A stretch of 64,000 nucleotides of DNA from an uncultured bacterium (GTDB taxonomy: Bacteria; Armatimonadota; JACIXR01): NCBI GenBank assembly GCA_938041455.1, contig CALITO010000008.1:297965-361964 (forward strand). Reading direction: 5' to 3'. Positions 50,044 through 59,413 of the stretch are shown piece after piece (the first letter of the stretch is position 1; the number at the start of each line of letters is the position of its first letter). A model generated the notes under the pieces. It was given only the letters and a program-made list of their open reading frames with translations. It ran no database searches and was not told where the DNA came from. The translations under genes were made by a program, and so were the position numbers.

Positions 50044-50259
50044 TCATTTATAGCGATAGAGTATCCTCCCCCTAGTTGGGTCGTAGGGGGATATTTCCAC
50101 TTTTACTCTATCTCCAGGCAGGATCTTTATAAAATGGAGACGCATCTTACCAGAGGCATGCGCCGTAATCGTCAGGTTATTATCAAGTTTAACACGAAAA
50201 GCCGCGTTTGGCAACGCCTCTAACACTACACCCTCCATCTCTATGGTTTCTTCTTTCAA
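50044..50259 (-). CDS. infA: Translation initiation factor IF-1
   Basis: 71 residues of OB fold: [34 protein letters not shown] and [15 protein letters not shown] are diagnostic. IF-1 binds the A site during initiation. The start is TTG at 50259, giving the usual family length, with GGAGG ten bases upstream; it lies within the map stop (AGTTGA), so the two genes overlap by 4 bases. Confidence 0.96.
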   Translation of the reverse strand: MKEETIEMEGVVLEALPNAAFRVKLDNNLTITAHASGKMRLHFIKILPGDRVKVEISPYDPTRGRILYRYK

Positions 50260-51023
50260 CTGCTCTCTTCCTCCTTTGTTAATATCCTGTTACCTTCGCC
50301 GGTGATCGCGATAGTATGTTCAAAATGAGCAGACAAACTACCATCAACGGTTTTAACGGTCCAACCATCTTGGGCAGTATACACCTTCTCGCTTCCCATA
50401 TTAACCATAGGTTCTATTGCTAAAGTCATCCCCTTTCTAAGGATTATTCCCCTCCCCCTCATCCCATAGTTCGGCACTGGTGGGTCTTCCCACAAGGATC
50501 TCCCTATCCCATGTCCCGTCAAAGCTTTTACAACCGAGAACCCCCTTTGCTCCACATATTTTTGTATAGCATAGCCTATATCCCCCAACCTTGCTCCCGC
50601 CTTTGCCACCCTTATTCCTTCTTCCAAAGCCTCACTAGTCACTCTGATAAGGGATAGGACTTTCTCGTCAAACTTGCCGTCCCCTATAAGTAGGGTTCTG
50701 GCTGCATCAGCATGATATCCTTCTAATTGCACACCTGCGTCTATCTTCAGCAGATCTCCTTCTTTCAAAAATCTCTTCTTGCTAGGGATTCCATGCACAA
50801 CCTCGTCGTTCAAGGAGGTGCAGATGGAAGCAGGGTAACCATTAAACCCTTTAAAGGAGGGTTTCGCTCCATAAGATAATATGATCTCCTCAGCAAGCGC
50901 GTCTAATTCAGCAGTGGAGACCCCTGGCTTAGCAGCCTCTTCTAACGCCTTCAATACTCGTGCCAGTATCACTCCCGCTCTCTGCATCTTCTCTATTTCC
51001 TTTCTGCTTTTAATCCTGAACAT
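50256..51023 (-). CDS. map: Methionine aminopeptidase, type I
   Basis: 255 residues. The dinuclear metal site residues lie in [20 protein letters not shown] (two Asp), [15 protein letters not shown] (His), IEPMVNMG and HFEHTIAIT (Glu). It removes the N-terminal Met from new proteins. Type I, without an extension. It overlaps adk by 14 bases and infA by 4, as in many spc-alpha regions. Confidence 0.96.
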   Translation of the reverse strand: MFRIKSRKEIEKMQRAGVILARVLKALEEAAKPGVSTAELDALAEEIILSYGAKPSFKGFNGYPASICTSLNDEVVHGIPSKKRFLKEGDLLKIDAGVQLEGYHADAARTLLIGDGKFDEKVLSLIRVTSEALEEGIRVAKAGARLGDIGYAIQKYVEQRGFSVVKALTGHGIGRSLWEDPPVPNYGMRGRGIILRKGMTLAIEPMVNMGSEKVYTAQDGWTVKTVDGSLSAHFEHTIAITGEGNRILTKEEESS

Positions 51024-51660
51024 CTTTTAAAATATTGAGCATTTTTTCAACAGATTGCTCAAGAGAAACCTCACAGTTTAAATTGACTAACAATCCTTTA
51101 TTCTCATAAAAGCGCAGGAGCGGTTCGGTCTGTTTATGATACACTACTAAGCGGTGTCTTATCGCCTCCGGGGTATCATCATCCCTCTGATATAGTTCTC
51201 CCCCACAATAATCGCATATACCCTCTTGTTTAGGAGGCATATTAGTGATGTGGAAAATCGCCCCACAATTTCTACATATCCTTCTACCCGAGAGGCGTCT
51301 TATTATCTCCTCCTCGCTTACCTCCAAATTTATGACCTTCTTTAAGGGGAGAGAGAACTCCTCTAAAATTTTCTCCAAAGCCTCCGCTTGATGTATCGTG
51401 CGGGGATAACCATCGAGTATAAATCCTCCTTTGCAATCTTCCCTTGTTAACCTTTTCCGTATCACTTCGTTAACGAGATCATCTGGTACCAATTCGCCCT
51501 TCTCCACATGGCTCTTAACCTGTAATCCAAGATCGCTATTTTTCTCTATTTCTTCTCTAAATATATCTCCAGTTGATATATGGGGAATACCTAATATAGC
51601 TGATAATCTCTTTGCGTGTGTCCCCTTCCCTGCTCCTGGTGCTCCCAAAAGAATGACCAA
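51010..51660 (-). CDS. adk: Adenylate kinase (zinc LID form)
   Basis: 216 residues. The P-loop is LLGAPGAGKGTHA; GFILDGYPRTIHQAEAL and RRLSGRRIC follow. The LID holds four Cys (129, 132, 149, 152), the zinc form common in Gram-positives and thermophiles. It interconverts ATP, ADP and AMP. The start is TTG at 51660: an in-frame TAA lies directly upstream and AAAGGAGG is eight bases before it, so no other start is possible nearby. Confidence 0.96.
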   Translation of the reverse strand: MVILLGAPGAGKGTHAKRLSAILGIPHISTGDIFREEIEKNSDLGLQVKSHVEKGELVPDDLVNEVIRKRLTREDCKGGFILDGYPRTIHQAEALEKILEEFSLPLKKVINLEVSEEEIIRRLSGRRICRNCGAIFHITNMPPKQEGICDYCGGELYQRDDDTPEAIRHRLVVYHKQTEPLLRFYENKGLLVNLNCEVSLEQSVEKMLNILKDVQD

Positions 51661-51682
51661 TTACTTTTCCTCCTTTCCTTAA

Positions 51683-52975
51683 TTATTTTATAAATCCCTC
51701 ATAGCGACGCATGGCTATCTGTGCTTCCAGCTGCTGGATTGTCTCTACAGCGACGCCAACGAGAATGAGTATGGATGTCCCTCCAACTATGGTGAATGTT
51801 TGAGGTGGCACACCTGTTATGGGGGCATAGTAATACTGCAACAAGGCTATGGCAGCCAAAAATAGCGCACCCACGAATGTCACTCTTGTGAGAACCCTGT
51901 CTATATACTCCTTTGTTGGTAGCCCGGGACGCACTCCCGGTATGAATCCCCCGGCTTTTCTGAGATTATCAGATATATCAGAGGGGTTAAATACCACAGC
52001 GGTGTAAAAATAAGTGAAAACCATAACTAAGATAGCATAGATAATTGAAGCAACAACATTTACTCCCGGCATAAAATAATAGAGGAATTTATTTACCCAA
52101 GACTGGGGGTTGGGAGAACCACCAAAGAAACTCAAGATCGTGGAAGGGAAATAGATAATTGCGGCCGCAAAAATAATGGGGATAACGCCAGCGTTGTTAA
52201 GGCGTATAGGGAGGAAGGTCTGGGCTCCCGCGTAAGCTCTTATTCCTACCACCTTCCTTGCATATTGCACAGGGATTTTCCTCTGGGCATTCTGCATCGC
52301 TACAACTGCTGCCACCACACCTAAAAAGAGGGAGAATAACAAGAGGACATTGAAGAATGAAATAGCACCTGCCCTCAGAAGATCCACTGTATTGTAAACA
52401 TCATAGGGTAACCTGAGCATTATATTACATAATATAATTAAAGAGACACCATTTCCTATGCCTTTCTCCGTTATTAATTCCCCTAACCAGAGAAGAAAAC
52501 AAGTGGCAGCGGTAAGGGCTATCACAGCTCGGAAATAATCAAATGTTGTGAAATGCAAAATATCTTTTGCCCTACCCAACCCCACGCACATTCCTGCTGC
52601 TTGCATCAGGGATATCAGCACGGTTAGGTAGCGAGTATATTGACCAATTTTCTTCCTCCCCTCTTCTCCCCCTTCCTTTGCTAACTCTTCCAAACTGGGT
52701 ATCGCCATTGTCAACAACTGCATTATAATAGAGGCAGTTATGTAGGGATATATACCCATAGCGAATATAGTGAACTTTCTCATTGCTCCTCCAGAGAACA
52801 AATCTATTAAGGAGAAGAGCCCACCATGGGCGAATAGCCTCTCCAAAGCTTCTCTATTGACTCCCGGAATAGGGATGTGAATACCCGCTATATAAATAGC
52901 GAACATACCCAGAACAAAAAGTATTCTTTTCCTTAGGTCGGGATAGCGAAAAGCGGAAAGCAAAGTCGATAGCAT
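51683..52975 (-). CDS. secY: Protein translocase subunit SecY
   Basis: 430 residues with about ten membrane helices. Recognisable segments: PIPGVNREALERLF, MGIYPYITASIIMQLL (SecY signature 1), GIGNGVSLIILCNIM (signature 2), and FIPGVRPGLPTKEYIDRVL. It forms the channel through which the many signal-peptide proteins of this window leave the cell. Starts one base after rplO. Confidence 0.97.
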   Translation of the reverse strand: MLSTLLSAFRYPDLRKRILFVLGMFAIYIAGIHIPIPGVNREALERLFAHGGLFSLIDLFSGGAMRKFTIFAMGIYPYITASIIMQLLTMAIPSLEELAKEGGEEGRKKIGQYTRYLTVLISLMQAAGMCVGLGRAKDILHFTTFDYFRAVIALTAATCFLLWLGELITEKGIGNGVSLIILCNIMLRLPYDVYNTVDLLRAGAISFFNVLLLFSLFLGVVAAVVAMQNAQRKIPVQYARKVVGIRAYAGAQTFLPIRLNNAGVIPIIFAAAIIYFPSTILSFFGGSPNPQSWVNKFLYYFMPGVNVVASIIYAILVMVFTYFYTAVVFNPSDISDNLRKAGGFIPGVRPGLPTKEYIDRVLTRVTFVGALFLAAIALLQYYYAPITGVPPQTFTIVGGTSILILVGVAVETIQQLEAQIAMRRYEGFIK

Positions 52976-52976
52976 T

Positions 52977-53414
52977 TTAACTCACCACCTCTGCTTTCCC
53001 TCCTGCTTTTTCTATCTTCTCCTTAGCGGAGAAACTAAAAGCGTGTGCCTTAACAAGTAGAGGCTTTTTGAGTTCACCTTCCCCTAATATTTTTATTGGT
53101 ATATCCTTCTCTTTAACAAATCCTCTTTCAAAGAGGAGCTGGGGCGTGACTTCTTCTACACCCTTTATCCTGTTCAGGTCTTTGACATTGACTATTTGCC
53201 ATTCCTTTTTGAAGGGATTTTTGAACCCCTTTAGTTTAGGTAGGCGGAGGTGCAAGGGGGTTTGTCCTCCCTCCATATGGAGGCTTATTTTCTCGCGAGC
53301 CTTTTGCCCTTTTGTGCCCCGTCCTGCAGTTTTACCTTTACCCGAGCCTATTCCTCGCCCTATTCTTCTCTTCTTCCTCCTCGGATATTCTACCTTTATG
53401 TTATGGATTTGCAT
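52977..53414 (-). CDS. rplO: 50S ribosomal protein L15
   Basis: 145 residues. [20 protein letters not shown] in the basic N-terminus and [18 protein letters not shown] are diagnostic of L15, a late-assembly protein. The ATG lies inside the end of rpmD (14-base overlap) and the stop is one base before secY. Confidence 0.97.
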   Translation of the reverse strand: MQIHNIKVEYPRRKKRRIGRGIGSGKGKTAGRGTKGQKAREKISLHMEGGQTPLHLRLPKLKGFKNPFKKEWQIVNVKDLNRIKGVEEVTPQLLFERGFVKEKDIPIKILGEGELKKPLLVKAHAFSFSAKEKIEKAGGKAEVVS

Positions 53415-53619
53415 TCAGCGTCTCCCCTCCTTCACTCTCTATTATCCTCACTTCCAGAAGGTCCTTCACTTTTCTTATCATTCCCTCCACTTGGGGGTTG
53501 TGGGGCTTCAAAACCTCTTGGTTCACCTTCCTCAGCCCCAGAGCTTGCAAGGTTTGTCTCTTCCACTGCTTGTGCCCGATAGGGCTCCTCTTCAGTTTCA
53601 ACAGGAACCACTTCTTCAA
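53401..53619 (-). CDS. rpmD: 50S ribosomal protein L30, nested in the 3' end of rpsE
   Basis: 72 residues. [35 protein letters not shown] and [15 protein letters not shown] are diagnostic of L30. The start is TTG at 53619, with GGAGGTG seven bases upstream and the usual eleven residues before SPIG; an in-frame TGA lies three codons upstream. 188 of its 219 bases are also the 3' end of the rpsE frame, read in another phase. Its end overlaps rplO by 14 bases. The protein itself looks normal. Confidence 0.93.
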   Translation of the reverse strand: MKKWFLLKLKRSPIGHKQWKRQTLQALGLRKVNQEVLKPHNPQVEGMIRKVKDLLEVRIIESEGGETLNANP

Positions 53620-54163
53620 CTGTTTTCACCTCCGTCTTAGGTAGCCAGGGAAACAATCTGAGAGGATCTTTCCCTCTTTTTTGGGCTACTTCCTCCGGGG
53701 TCTTGAGGGAAGCAAGGGCTTTGAGGGTCGCCCACACAACGTTCACAGAGTTGGTAGAACCTATGCATTTGCTCAACACATCCTTTATACCTGCCAACTC
53801 CACAACCGCTCTGACTGCTCTCCCTGCTACCGTACCCGTGCCCGGAGCAGCGGGTTTCAAAAGAACCTGCGTGGCACCTATTTTACCAATCACCGTGTGA
53901 GGTATGGTTGTGCCCAGCAGAGGTACCTCTATAAGGTTCTTTTTCGCTTTGTTAACCGCTTTGCGGAGGGCGTCGGGAAGCTCCCGTGCTTTACCAGTGC
54001 TGGCCCCCACATGCCCTCGTTTGTCCCCTACCACGACAAGGACAAATATCCTTTGGCGCCTGCCGCCTTTCTGGGTTCTGGATACCCTCTTGAACAAGAC
54101 CACGCGCTCCTCAAATTGCACATCCTCGCTGGTAGACACCTTTCGCTTTGTCTCTATTCTCAT
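53432..54163 (-). CDS. rpsE: 30S ribosomal protein S5 with long C-terminal extension
   Basis: 243 residues, where S5 usually has about 165-180. The core is typical: [37 protein letters not shown] and [18 protein letters not shown], ending in the conserved [11 protein letters not shown] near 163. The tail after that is acidic, Pro/Gly-rich and probably disordered, and its last 62 codons coincide with rpmD in another frame. A stop in the -1 frame at 53637-53639 would end the gene at normal length and just before the rpmD ribosome site, so a missing base in the assembly is a real alternative to a true extension. ATGA overlap with rplR. Confidence 0.9.
   Translation of the reverse strand: MRIETKRKVSTSEDVQFEERVVLFKRVSRTQKGGRRQRIFVLVVVGDKRGHVGASTGKARELPDALRKAVNKAKKNLIEVPLLGTTIPHTVIGKIGATQVLLKPAAPGTGTVAGRAVRAVVELAGIKDVLSKCIGSTNSVNVVWATLKALASLKTPEEVAQKRGKDPLRLFPWLPKTEVKTVEEVVPVETEEEPYRAQAVEETNLASSGAEEGEPRGFEAPQPPSGGNDKKSEGPSGSEDNRE
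53627..53633 (-). promoter_or_regulatory. Shine-Dalgarno site of rpmD inside rpsE
   Basis: GGAGGTG on the minus strand, seven bases before the TTG start of rpmD at 53619. It lies within the rpsE reading frame and shows that the TTG is used as a start. Confidence 0.8.
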
Positions 54164-54519
54164 AGCTTTAGACCTCCTTCACGAGCCCCTTCCGCTAATG
54201 CTCGGACCCTACCGTGATATTTATAACCCCCCCTGTCAAAAACAGCTTTTTCAAAACCTGCCTCCAAAGCCCTCTTCGCCAAAAGCTTCCCTACCTCATA
54301 GGCTATCTCCTTTTTAGATTTTCCTTCCGCCAGTTTCCTGATCTCCGGGTCTAAAGAAGAAGCAGAGCAGTAAGTGTGTCCAATTTCATCGTTTATCAAC
54401 TGAGTATATATATGTCTGAGAGAACGAAACACACACAATCTGGGACGTTCAGCGGTTCCGAAGACCCTCTTTCTTATCCTCGAATGTCTTCTCCTTCGCT
54501 TTTCTATTTTGCTTAGCAT
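54160..54519 (-). CDS. rplR: 50S ribosomal protein L18
   Basis: 119 residues: [20 protein letters not shown] at the basic start and [20 protein letters not shown] at the end identify L18, which binds 5S rRNA with L5. Stop overlaps the rpsE ATG; follows rplF by 9 bases. Normal length. Confidence 0.97.
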   Translation of the reverse strand: MLSKIEKRRRRHSRIRKRVFGTAERPRLCVFRSLRHIYTQLINDEIGHTYCSASSLDPEIRKLAEGKSKKEIAYEVGKLLAKRALEAGFEKAVFDRGGYKYHGRVRALAEGAREGGLKL

Positions 54520-54528
54520 TGCTTTATA

Positions 54529-55092
54529 CTATGCACCTCCTGCCTTAGCTGCTTTGCCAGGCTTCAAATGGACAACTTCTCCTCTATATCTTATGCCTTT
54601 GCCGAGATAGACATTGGGAGGTCTTACCGCTCTTATCTCGGCAGCCTGCTGACCCACAACTTGTTTATCAATTCCCTTCACCTTGATCAAGGGGCGACGG
54701 GTATCAGGGTCTTGTAAAACCTCAAAACTTATACCGGGTTTTGGCTTTATTATCACGGGATGGGAATACCCCACATTCAACACGAGGTTCTCCCCATCCT
54801 TTGAAGCCCTGTAACCCACGCCAACGATTTCTAGAGTTTCCTCAAACCCTCTGGAAACACCCTCTAAAAGGTTATTTATTAAGGACCGGTATAACCCGTG
54901 AAGAGCACGGCTTTGTTTAGTCTCCCCTTTTGGTCGCACTATTATCTTCTCATCGCTTATCTCGGCTTCTATCAAAGGGTGGAGCTCTATGTTATTCCTA
55001 CCCAAGGGTCCTTCTGCATAGACGGAGTTTCCTTTTATTTCTACTTTTACATTCTGGGGTATAGGGATAGGTTTTTTACCAATATGGGACAT
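54529..55092 (-). CDS. rplF: 50S ribosomal protein L6
   Basis: 187 residues from the ATG at 55092 (MSHIGKKPIPIP); GAGGTG seven bases upstream supports it over an ATG two codons earlier. VYAEGPLGRNNIEL, GYRASKDGENLVLNVGYSHP and the C-terminal GKGIRYRGEVVHLKPGKA are typical. Binds near the factor-binding site of the large subunit. Confidence 0.97.
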   Translation of the reverse strand: MSHIGKKPIPIPQNVKVEIKGNSVYAEGPLGRNNIELHPLIEAEISDEKIIVRPKGETKQSRALHGLYRSLINNLLEGVSRGFEETLEIVGVGYRASKDGENLVLNVGYSHPVIIKPKPGISFEVLQDPDTRRPLIKVKGIDKQVVGQQAAEIRAVRPPNVYLGKGIRYRGEVVHLKPGKAAKAGGA

Positions 55093-55103
55093 TGTCATTC
55101 ACC

Positions 55104-55502
55104 TCACCAAATATAGCATAATACCTCGCCGCCTACTCCTAAGCGCCTTGCTTCTTTATCTGTGAGTACTCCTTTTGATGTGGAGATAATGGCTATACCC
55201 AATCCGTTCAATACCCTAGGGATCTTGTCCTTTGATACATATACCCGTCCGCCCGGCTTGCTAACCCTTTTGAGTCCGCTTATTACAGGCTCACCCTCTG
55301 GCGTGTATTTAAGATAAACCTTAAGTATACCTTGCTTGCCGTCCTCTATATATTGGAAATCGTTTATATACCCCTCTTTTCTCAAGATGCGGGCGATTTC
55401 CATCTTCAATTTGGAAGATGGAACAAGGACCTCTGTCTTTTCCGCCTGCAAGGCATTTCTTATCCGAGTTAACATATCAGCGATAGGATCAGTGAGCACC
55501 AT
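55104..55502 (-). CDS. rpsH: 30S ribosomal protein S8
   Basis: 132 residues from the ATG at 55502, with AAAGGGA six bases upstream; a TTG at 55520 would add six atypical residues and overlap rps[19 protein letters not shown] at the start and [20 protein letters not shown] at the end identify S8, which in many bacteria also represses the spc operon. Confidence 0.97.
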   Translation of the reverse strand: MVLTDPIADMLTRIRNALQAEKTEVLVPSSKLKMEIARILRKEGYINDFQYIEDGKQGILKVYLKYTPEGEPVISGLKRVSKPGGRVYVSKDKIPRVLNGLGIAIISTSKGVLTDKEARRLGVGGEVLCYIW

Positions 55503-55513
55503 AGCAGTTCCCT

Positions 55514-55699
55514 TTACCAACTGGACTTTATCACACCAGGTATCTGTCCCTGATAAACTAATTCCCTAAAACATATTCTACAAAGCCCAAATTGTCTCAT
55601 ATAGCCCCTCGGTCTTCCGCAGCGGGAGCAACGATTTCTTTGCCTCGTCTTGAATTTGGGGGGTTGTTTGCCTTTCTCTATTTTCGCCTTACGCGCCAT
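55514..55699 (-). CDS. rpsN: 30S ribosomal protein S14 type Z (zinc-binding)
   Basis: 61 residues, the short zinc form. [20 protein letters not shown] with RICFREL supplies the four Cys ligands. It normally follows rplE directly; here an EF-G-like gene lies between them, ending one base before the rpsN start. Otherwise it is a typical S14. Confidence 0.97.
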   Translation of the reverse strand: MARKAKIEKGKQPPKFKTRQRNRCSRCGRPRGYMRQFGLCRICFRELVYQGQIPGVIKSSW

Positions 55700-55700
55700 T

Positions 55701-57683
55701 TTATCCCTCCTCCTTACGAGAACTTTCCATTATTTGTTGAGCGATATGAGGTGGCACCTCTTCATAATGAGAGAAGGACATTGTAAATGTGCCTCTTCCC
55801 CCTGTTATAGAACGAAGTTCAATAGCATATTTCAACATCTCTGCTAAAGGAACCTGGGCAATCACCCTGTCTATCAAATGCGACTCGGATTCCATACCTA
55901 ATATTCTTCCTCTCTTGCTATTTAATCCCCCAATCACATCTCCTGTGAACATTTTAGGGACCGAGACCACAATGTTCATTATAGGCTCCAAAAGCACAGG
56001 GTCAGCCAACCGAGCAGCGTTTTTGAAACCGATGGAAGCCGCTATTTGGAAAGCGATATCAGAGGAATCTACTGGGTGATAAGAACCATCGTAGAGCGTT
56101 ACTCTCACATCCACCACAGGGTAACCTGCCAATATTCCTTCCTCGAGAGCTTTTTGCACCCCTTTTTCAACGGAGGGAATATATTGACGAGGAATCACTC
56201 CACCCACTATCTTATTGACGAACTCAAACCCTGCCCCTCGCTCCAAAGGCTCCACCAAAAGCCAAACATCTCCATATTGCCCATGCCCTCCAGTCTGCCT
56301 CTTATACTTTCCCTGGGCACTGGCAGATTTTCTAATCGTCTCTCTATAGGGAACTTTCGGAAGGGAAAGTTCTACATCAACACCGAATTTTCGTTTTAAC
56401 TTCTCCACTGTTACTTCGAGGTGAACATCACCCATCCCAGCAATTACCGTTTGCTTTATATCGTTATCCCTCCACCAGCGAAAAGAAGGATCCTCCTCCA
56501 TAAGTCGATTTAAACCCGAGGATAATTTCTCCTCGTCCTCGCGACTCTTAGGAACTATGGCAAGTTGGTAAACGGGGTCGGGATATCTTAGAGGGGGAAG
56601 CATAACCAGACGCGAGGGATAGCAAAGAGTATCACCTGTGGAGGTTTCTGTTAACTTTGGCACAGCACATATATCCCCAGAATGAACCCTTCCCACTACC
56701 TTCTGTTGTTTCCCTATCAACCAGTATGTCTGTCCGATTTTTTGCTGGGTGTTCTTATTAACATTCATCACTACAGTATCGGGTTCGAGTATACCCGAAA
56801 ATACTCTTATATAAGACAACTTACCCACATAGGGGTCGGTGACGGTTTTGAACACGAAAGCACAGAGGGGTTCCTCGTCAATAGTTTTTATCTCTATTTC
56901 CTCTCCGTTACCCGGAGCCATGCCCTTGAGGTTCTCTCTCTCCAGTGGAGATGGCAGATACCTCACGATGAAATCTAATAGCTCTTCTATCCCTTCGTCA
57001 GTGAAGGCAGACACCACGAGGAGGGGAAAAATTTGCCTGCTTTTTATCCCTTTGGAAAGGGTTTCTTCTATCTCCTCCTCTGTTATTTCCTCTCCATTTA
57101 TGTATTTCTCTAAAAGGGTATCGCTCACATCGGCTAATGCCTCGAGGAGCTTTTCTCTTTCCTCCTCTTTACCTTCCTTCCCGGCTATTATATCCTTCCC
57201 CACTACCACTATATTCTCCCCGAAGGATTCTCGAAGCTGGGTCAACACCTTTGGGAGGTCGGCGTTTTCTCTATCTATTTTGTTTACCAACAGGATAAGG
57301 GGTAAGGAATACTCCTGGGCAAGACGCCACATATTTTCCGTTCCTATCTCTACACCAGAGGCAGCGCAAACCACTAATAAAGCGGCATCCGCTGCTCTCA
57401 GTGCACCTATAATCTCCCCTTGGAAGTCTGAGTAACCTGGAGTATCTATCAGGTTCATCTTCGTTCCTTTCCAATCGAGGTAAGCAAGGGAGAGGGATAT
57501 GGAAGTCTTCCTTTGAATTTCCTCGGGCTCATAATCCATAACTGTATTTCCTTCTTCTACCTTGCCCATTCTACTTATCATCTTCGCTTTGTAGAGCATA
57601 GCCTCTATTAAAGAGGTTTTTCCTGCCCCACTGTGTGAGATGAGCAATACATTCCTTATGTTTTCAGGTGTATATTCCGTCAT
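55701..57683 (-). CDS. EF-G-like GTPase (EF-G2 group) inserted in the spc operon
   Basis: 660 residues, a little shorter than EF-G (about 690). GTPase domain: P-loop SHSGAGKTS (16-24), DTPGYSDF (80-87) with Tyr84 where EF-G and EF-Tu have the catalytic His, and NKID (134-137). Domains II-V follow, including [15 protein letters not shown] (domain IV) and the EF-G_C end. The HSGAGKT and DTPGY forms mark the EF-G-like EF-G2 group rather than the main FusA, which is expected upstream of tuf outside the window. It lies between rplE and rpsN, 7 and 1 bases from them, so it is made with ribosomal proteins. Its role (stress, recycling or assembly) is unknown. Confidence 0.9.
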   Translation of the reverse strand: MTEYTPENIRNVLLISHSGAGKTSLIEAMLYKAKMISRMGKVEEGNTVMDYEPEEIQRKTSISLSLAYLDWKGTKMNLIDTPGYSDFQGEIIGALRAADAALLVVCAASGVEIGTENMWRLAQEYSLPLILLVNKIDRENADLPKVLTQLRESFGENIVVVGKDIIAGKEGKEEEREKLLEALADVSDTLLEKYINGEEITEEEIEETLSKGIKSRQIFPLLVVSAFTDEGIEELLDFIVRYLPSPLERENLKGMAPGNGEEIEIKTIDEEPLCAFVFKTVTDPYVGKLSYIRVFSGILEPDTVVMNVNKNTQQKIGQTYWLIGKQQKVVGRVHSGDICAVPKLTETSTGDTLCYPSRLVMLPPLRYPDPVYQLAIVPKSREDEEKLSSGLNRLMEEDPSFRWWRDNDIKQTVIAGMGDVHLEVTVEKLKRKFGVDVELSLPKVPYRETIRKSASAQGKYKRQTGGHGQYGDVWLLVEPLERGAGFEFVNKIVGGVIPRQYIPSVEKGVQKALEEGILAGYPVVDVRVTLYDGSYHPVDSSDIAFQIAASIGFKNAARLADPVLLEPIMNIVVSVPKMFTGDVIGGLNSKRGRILGMESESHLIDRVIAQVPLAEMLKYAIELRSITGGRGTFTMSFSHYEEVPPHIAQQIMESSRKEEG

Positions 57684-57690
57684 GCTTTGC

Positions 57691-58251
57691 TCATCCCTCC
57701 TCTCTAAAGGGACATCCTAATAGGCGTAGCATAGTTTTCCCCTCTATATCGCTACGGGCAGTGGTTACTATGCTTATATTCATTCCCCTTACTTTCTCCA
57801 ATTTATCTAAATCTATTTCGGGGAAAATAGATTGCTCCTCCAATCCGAAGGAAAGGTTTCCTTTCCCGTCCATTTTTTGATGTAATCCTTTAAAGTCCCT
57901 CACTCGGGGTAGGACGATAGCGAATAACTTCTGAAGAAAATGCCACATCCTATCGCCCCTGAGAGTAACCTTGCATCCAATAGGCATTCCCTTGCGCAAT
58001 TTAAACGCAGAAACGGATTTTCTCGCTTTGCACACTACAGGCATTTGCCCTGTTATAAGGGCGAGGTCTTTCTTCGCAGATTCTATTTCCTTAGGGTCCT
58101 GCGTGGCCTCACCCACGCCCATATTCACTACCACTTTTTGAATGCGAGGAACCTCCATTATATTTTTGTAATTGAAGAGGCGTCTCATCTCCGGGATAAC
58201 CCATTTCATATATTTCTCCTTGAGAGGAGGAACTTGCTTCTCATACTTCAT
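57691..58251 (-). CDS. rplE: 50S ribosomal protein L5
   Basis: 186 residues: VPRIQKVVVNMGVGEA, GQMPVVCKARKSVSAFKLR, IGCKVTLRGDRM and FPEIDLDKLEKVRGMNI are typical of L5, which binds 5S rRNA and P-site tRNA. The start overlaps rplX by 11 bases. The EF-G-like gene begins 7 bases after its stop. Confidence 0.97.
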   Translation of the reverse strand: MKYEKQVPPLKEKYMKWVIPEMRRLFNYKNIMEVPRIQKVVVNMGVGEATQDPKEIESAKKDLALITGQMPVVCKARKSVSAFKLRKGMPIGCKVTLRGDRMWHFLQKLFAIVLPRVRDFKGLHQKMDGKGNLSFGLEEQSIFPEIDLDKLEKVRGMNISIVTTARSDIEGKTMLRLLGCPFREEG

Positions 58252-58585
58252 CTATAAGCTCACCACACTTTTTGCAAGAACGTGTTTTATTATCTCCTAC
58301 CGTAACCATACGAGTGCGTGTTTTTTGGTTACAATGAGGACAAACCAACATAACATCGGAAATATCTATGGGGGCGGGTTTCTCAACAATGCCACCCTGG
58401 GGCATCTTTTGAGAGGGGCGCATATGTCTCTTTACGAGCTTTACTCCTTCTATCACCACTTTTCCTTTTTGGGGAAGGACCTTAATTATAGTCCCTCTCT
58501 TTCCCTTCTCTACTCCTGTGATAACCTCCACCGTGTCGCCCTTTTTTAATTTATAATGGGAAACCTTGCTTCTTATTTTCATCAT
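58241..58585 (-). CDS. rplX: 50S ribosomal protein L24 (zinc ribbon form)
   Basis: 114 residues. The KOW motif is [31 protein letters not shown] and a C-terminal zinc ribbon CPHC...CKKCGE follow. An assembly initiator of the 50S subunit. Two ATGs occur in a row and the second (58582) is better placed after GGAGG; the first overlaps the rplN end. Confidence 0.97.
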   Translation of the reverse strand: MMKIRSKVSHYKLKKGDTVEVITGVEKGKRGTIIKVLPQKGKVVIEGVKLVKRHMRPSQKMPQGGIVEKPAPIDISDVMLVCPHCNQKTRTRMVTVGDNKTRSCKKCGELIDEV

Positions 58586-58947
58586 ACTACCTCCGGGGCA
58601 AGGGAAATTATCCTGGTAAAACCTTTGTCTCTCAACTCTCTTGCTACAGGTCCAAAGACCCTACTTCCTATGGGGTTATTCTGGGGGTCTAAGAGGACAA
58701 CAGCGTTATCATCAAACCGAACCCAGGTGCCATCGGAACGTCTTATAGGGGAACGGGTGCGCACGATAACCGCTTTTACAACCGTTCCTTTCTCAACAGG
58801 GGAGTTAGGAATAGCATCTTTAACGGAAGCAACGATAATATCGCCCACTCTGCCATATTTGGCATTTCCCTTCAATACTCTTATGCATTGCACTATTTTT
58901 GCACCGGTATTATCAGCGACAGTTAAACGAGTGTATGGTCTGATCAT
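58582..58947 (-). CDS. rplN: 50S ribosomal protein L14
   Basis: 121 residues with [48 protein letters not shown] and [11 protein letters not shown], all diagnostic of L14 at the subunit interface. The start overlaps rpsQ by ATGA. Confidence 0.98.
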   Translation of the reverse strand: MIRPYTRLTVADNTGAKIVQCIRVLKGNAKYGRVGDIIVASVKDAIPNSPVEKGTVVKAVIVRTRSPIRRSDGTWVRFDDNAVVLLDPQNNPIGSRVFGPVARELRDKGFTRIISLAPEVV

Positions 58948-59222
58948 TGTTCACTCCCCTTTTTAATTATTCTAACTAGTCGCCAATGTTTTGTCTTAGA
59001 CAAGGGTCTGGTCTCCATTATCTCCACTATATCTCCGGTTTTAGCCTCGTTGAACTCGTCGTGAACTTTGAACTTTGTCGTCTTTTTGAACACCTTAGGA
59101 TAGAGAGGGTGGCGCACCAACCTGGTAACTGCCACGACGATGGTCTTATCCATCTTGTCGCTCAATACTACGCCTTGGAAAACCTTGCGTTTTCCTCTTG
59201 TCTGAGTGGTGCCCTCTTTCAT
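58944..59222 (-). CDS. rpsQ: 30S ribosomal protein S17
   Basis: 92 residues: [35 protein letters not shown] and [20 protein letters not shown] identify S17, a primary 16S rRNA binder. The ATG overlaps the rpmC stop (ATGA) and the stop overlaps rplN. Confidence 0.97.
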   Translation of the reverse strand: MKEGTTQTRGKRKVFQGVVLSDKMDKTIVVAVTRLVRHPLYPKVFKKTTKFKVHDEFNEAKTGDIVEIMETRPLSKTKHWRLVRIIKKGSEQ

Positions 59223-59413
59223 ATTTTGAGACCCCTTTCCCTCATTATTGTGAGGATACGAGCAATGTCCTTCCTAACTGTCTTTATCCTTTTAGGATTA
59301 GCGAGTTGTTTTGTTTCTCTTTGGATGCGGAGATTAAAAAGTTCTTGCTTCAGCTCACTATATAGGTGAAGGAGTTCTTCATTAGTTCTTTCCCTTAATT
59401 CTACCGTTTTTAT
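59219..59413 (-). CDS. rpmC: 50S ribosomal protein L29 with apparent AUA start codon
   Basis: 64 residues. [36 protein letters not shown] and [13 protein letters not shown] are diagnostic of L29, which sits at the tunnel exit. The frame has no ATG, GTG or TTG near its start; it is closed upstream by TGA three codons earlier. The best start is ATA at 59411-59413, seven bases after GGAGGTG, giving MKTVELRE, the usual family start. The ATA overlaps the rplP stop as ATAA, in the place where neighbours use ATGA. A real AUA start or a base error is possible. Confidence 0.9.
   Translation of the reverse strand: MKTVELRERTNEELLHLYSELKQELFNLRIQRETKQLANPKRIKTVRKDIARILTIMRERGLKI

Noticed and set aside
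53068..53640. Open frame of 190 codons on the plus strand across rplO, rpmD and rpsE
   Set aside because: Antisense to three ribosomal protein genes; composition reflects their codon use and no motif is seen.
53660..53700. Programmed ribosomal frameshift in rpsE at CAAAAAAG or GGGAAAG
   Set aside because: No slippery heptamer is in the correct phase and no clear stimulating structure is seen; a base error or a true extension explains the frame as well.
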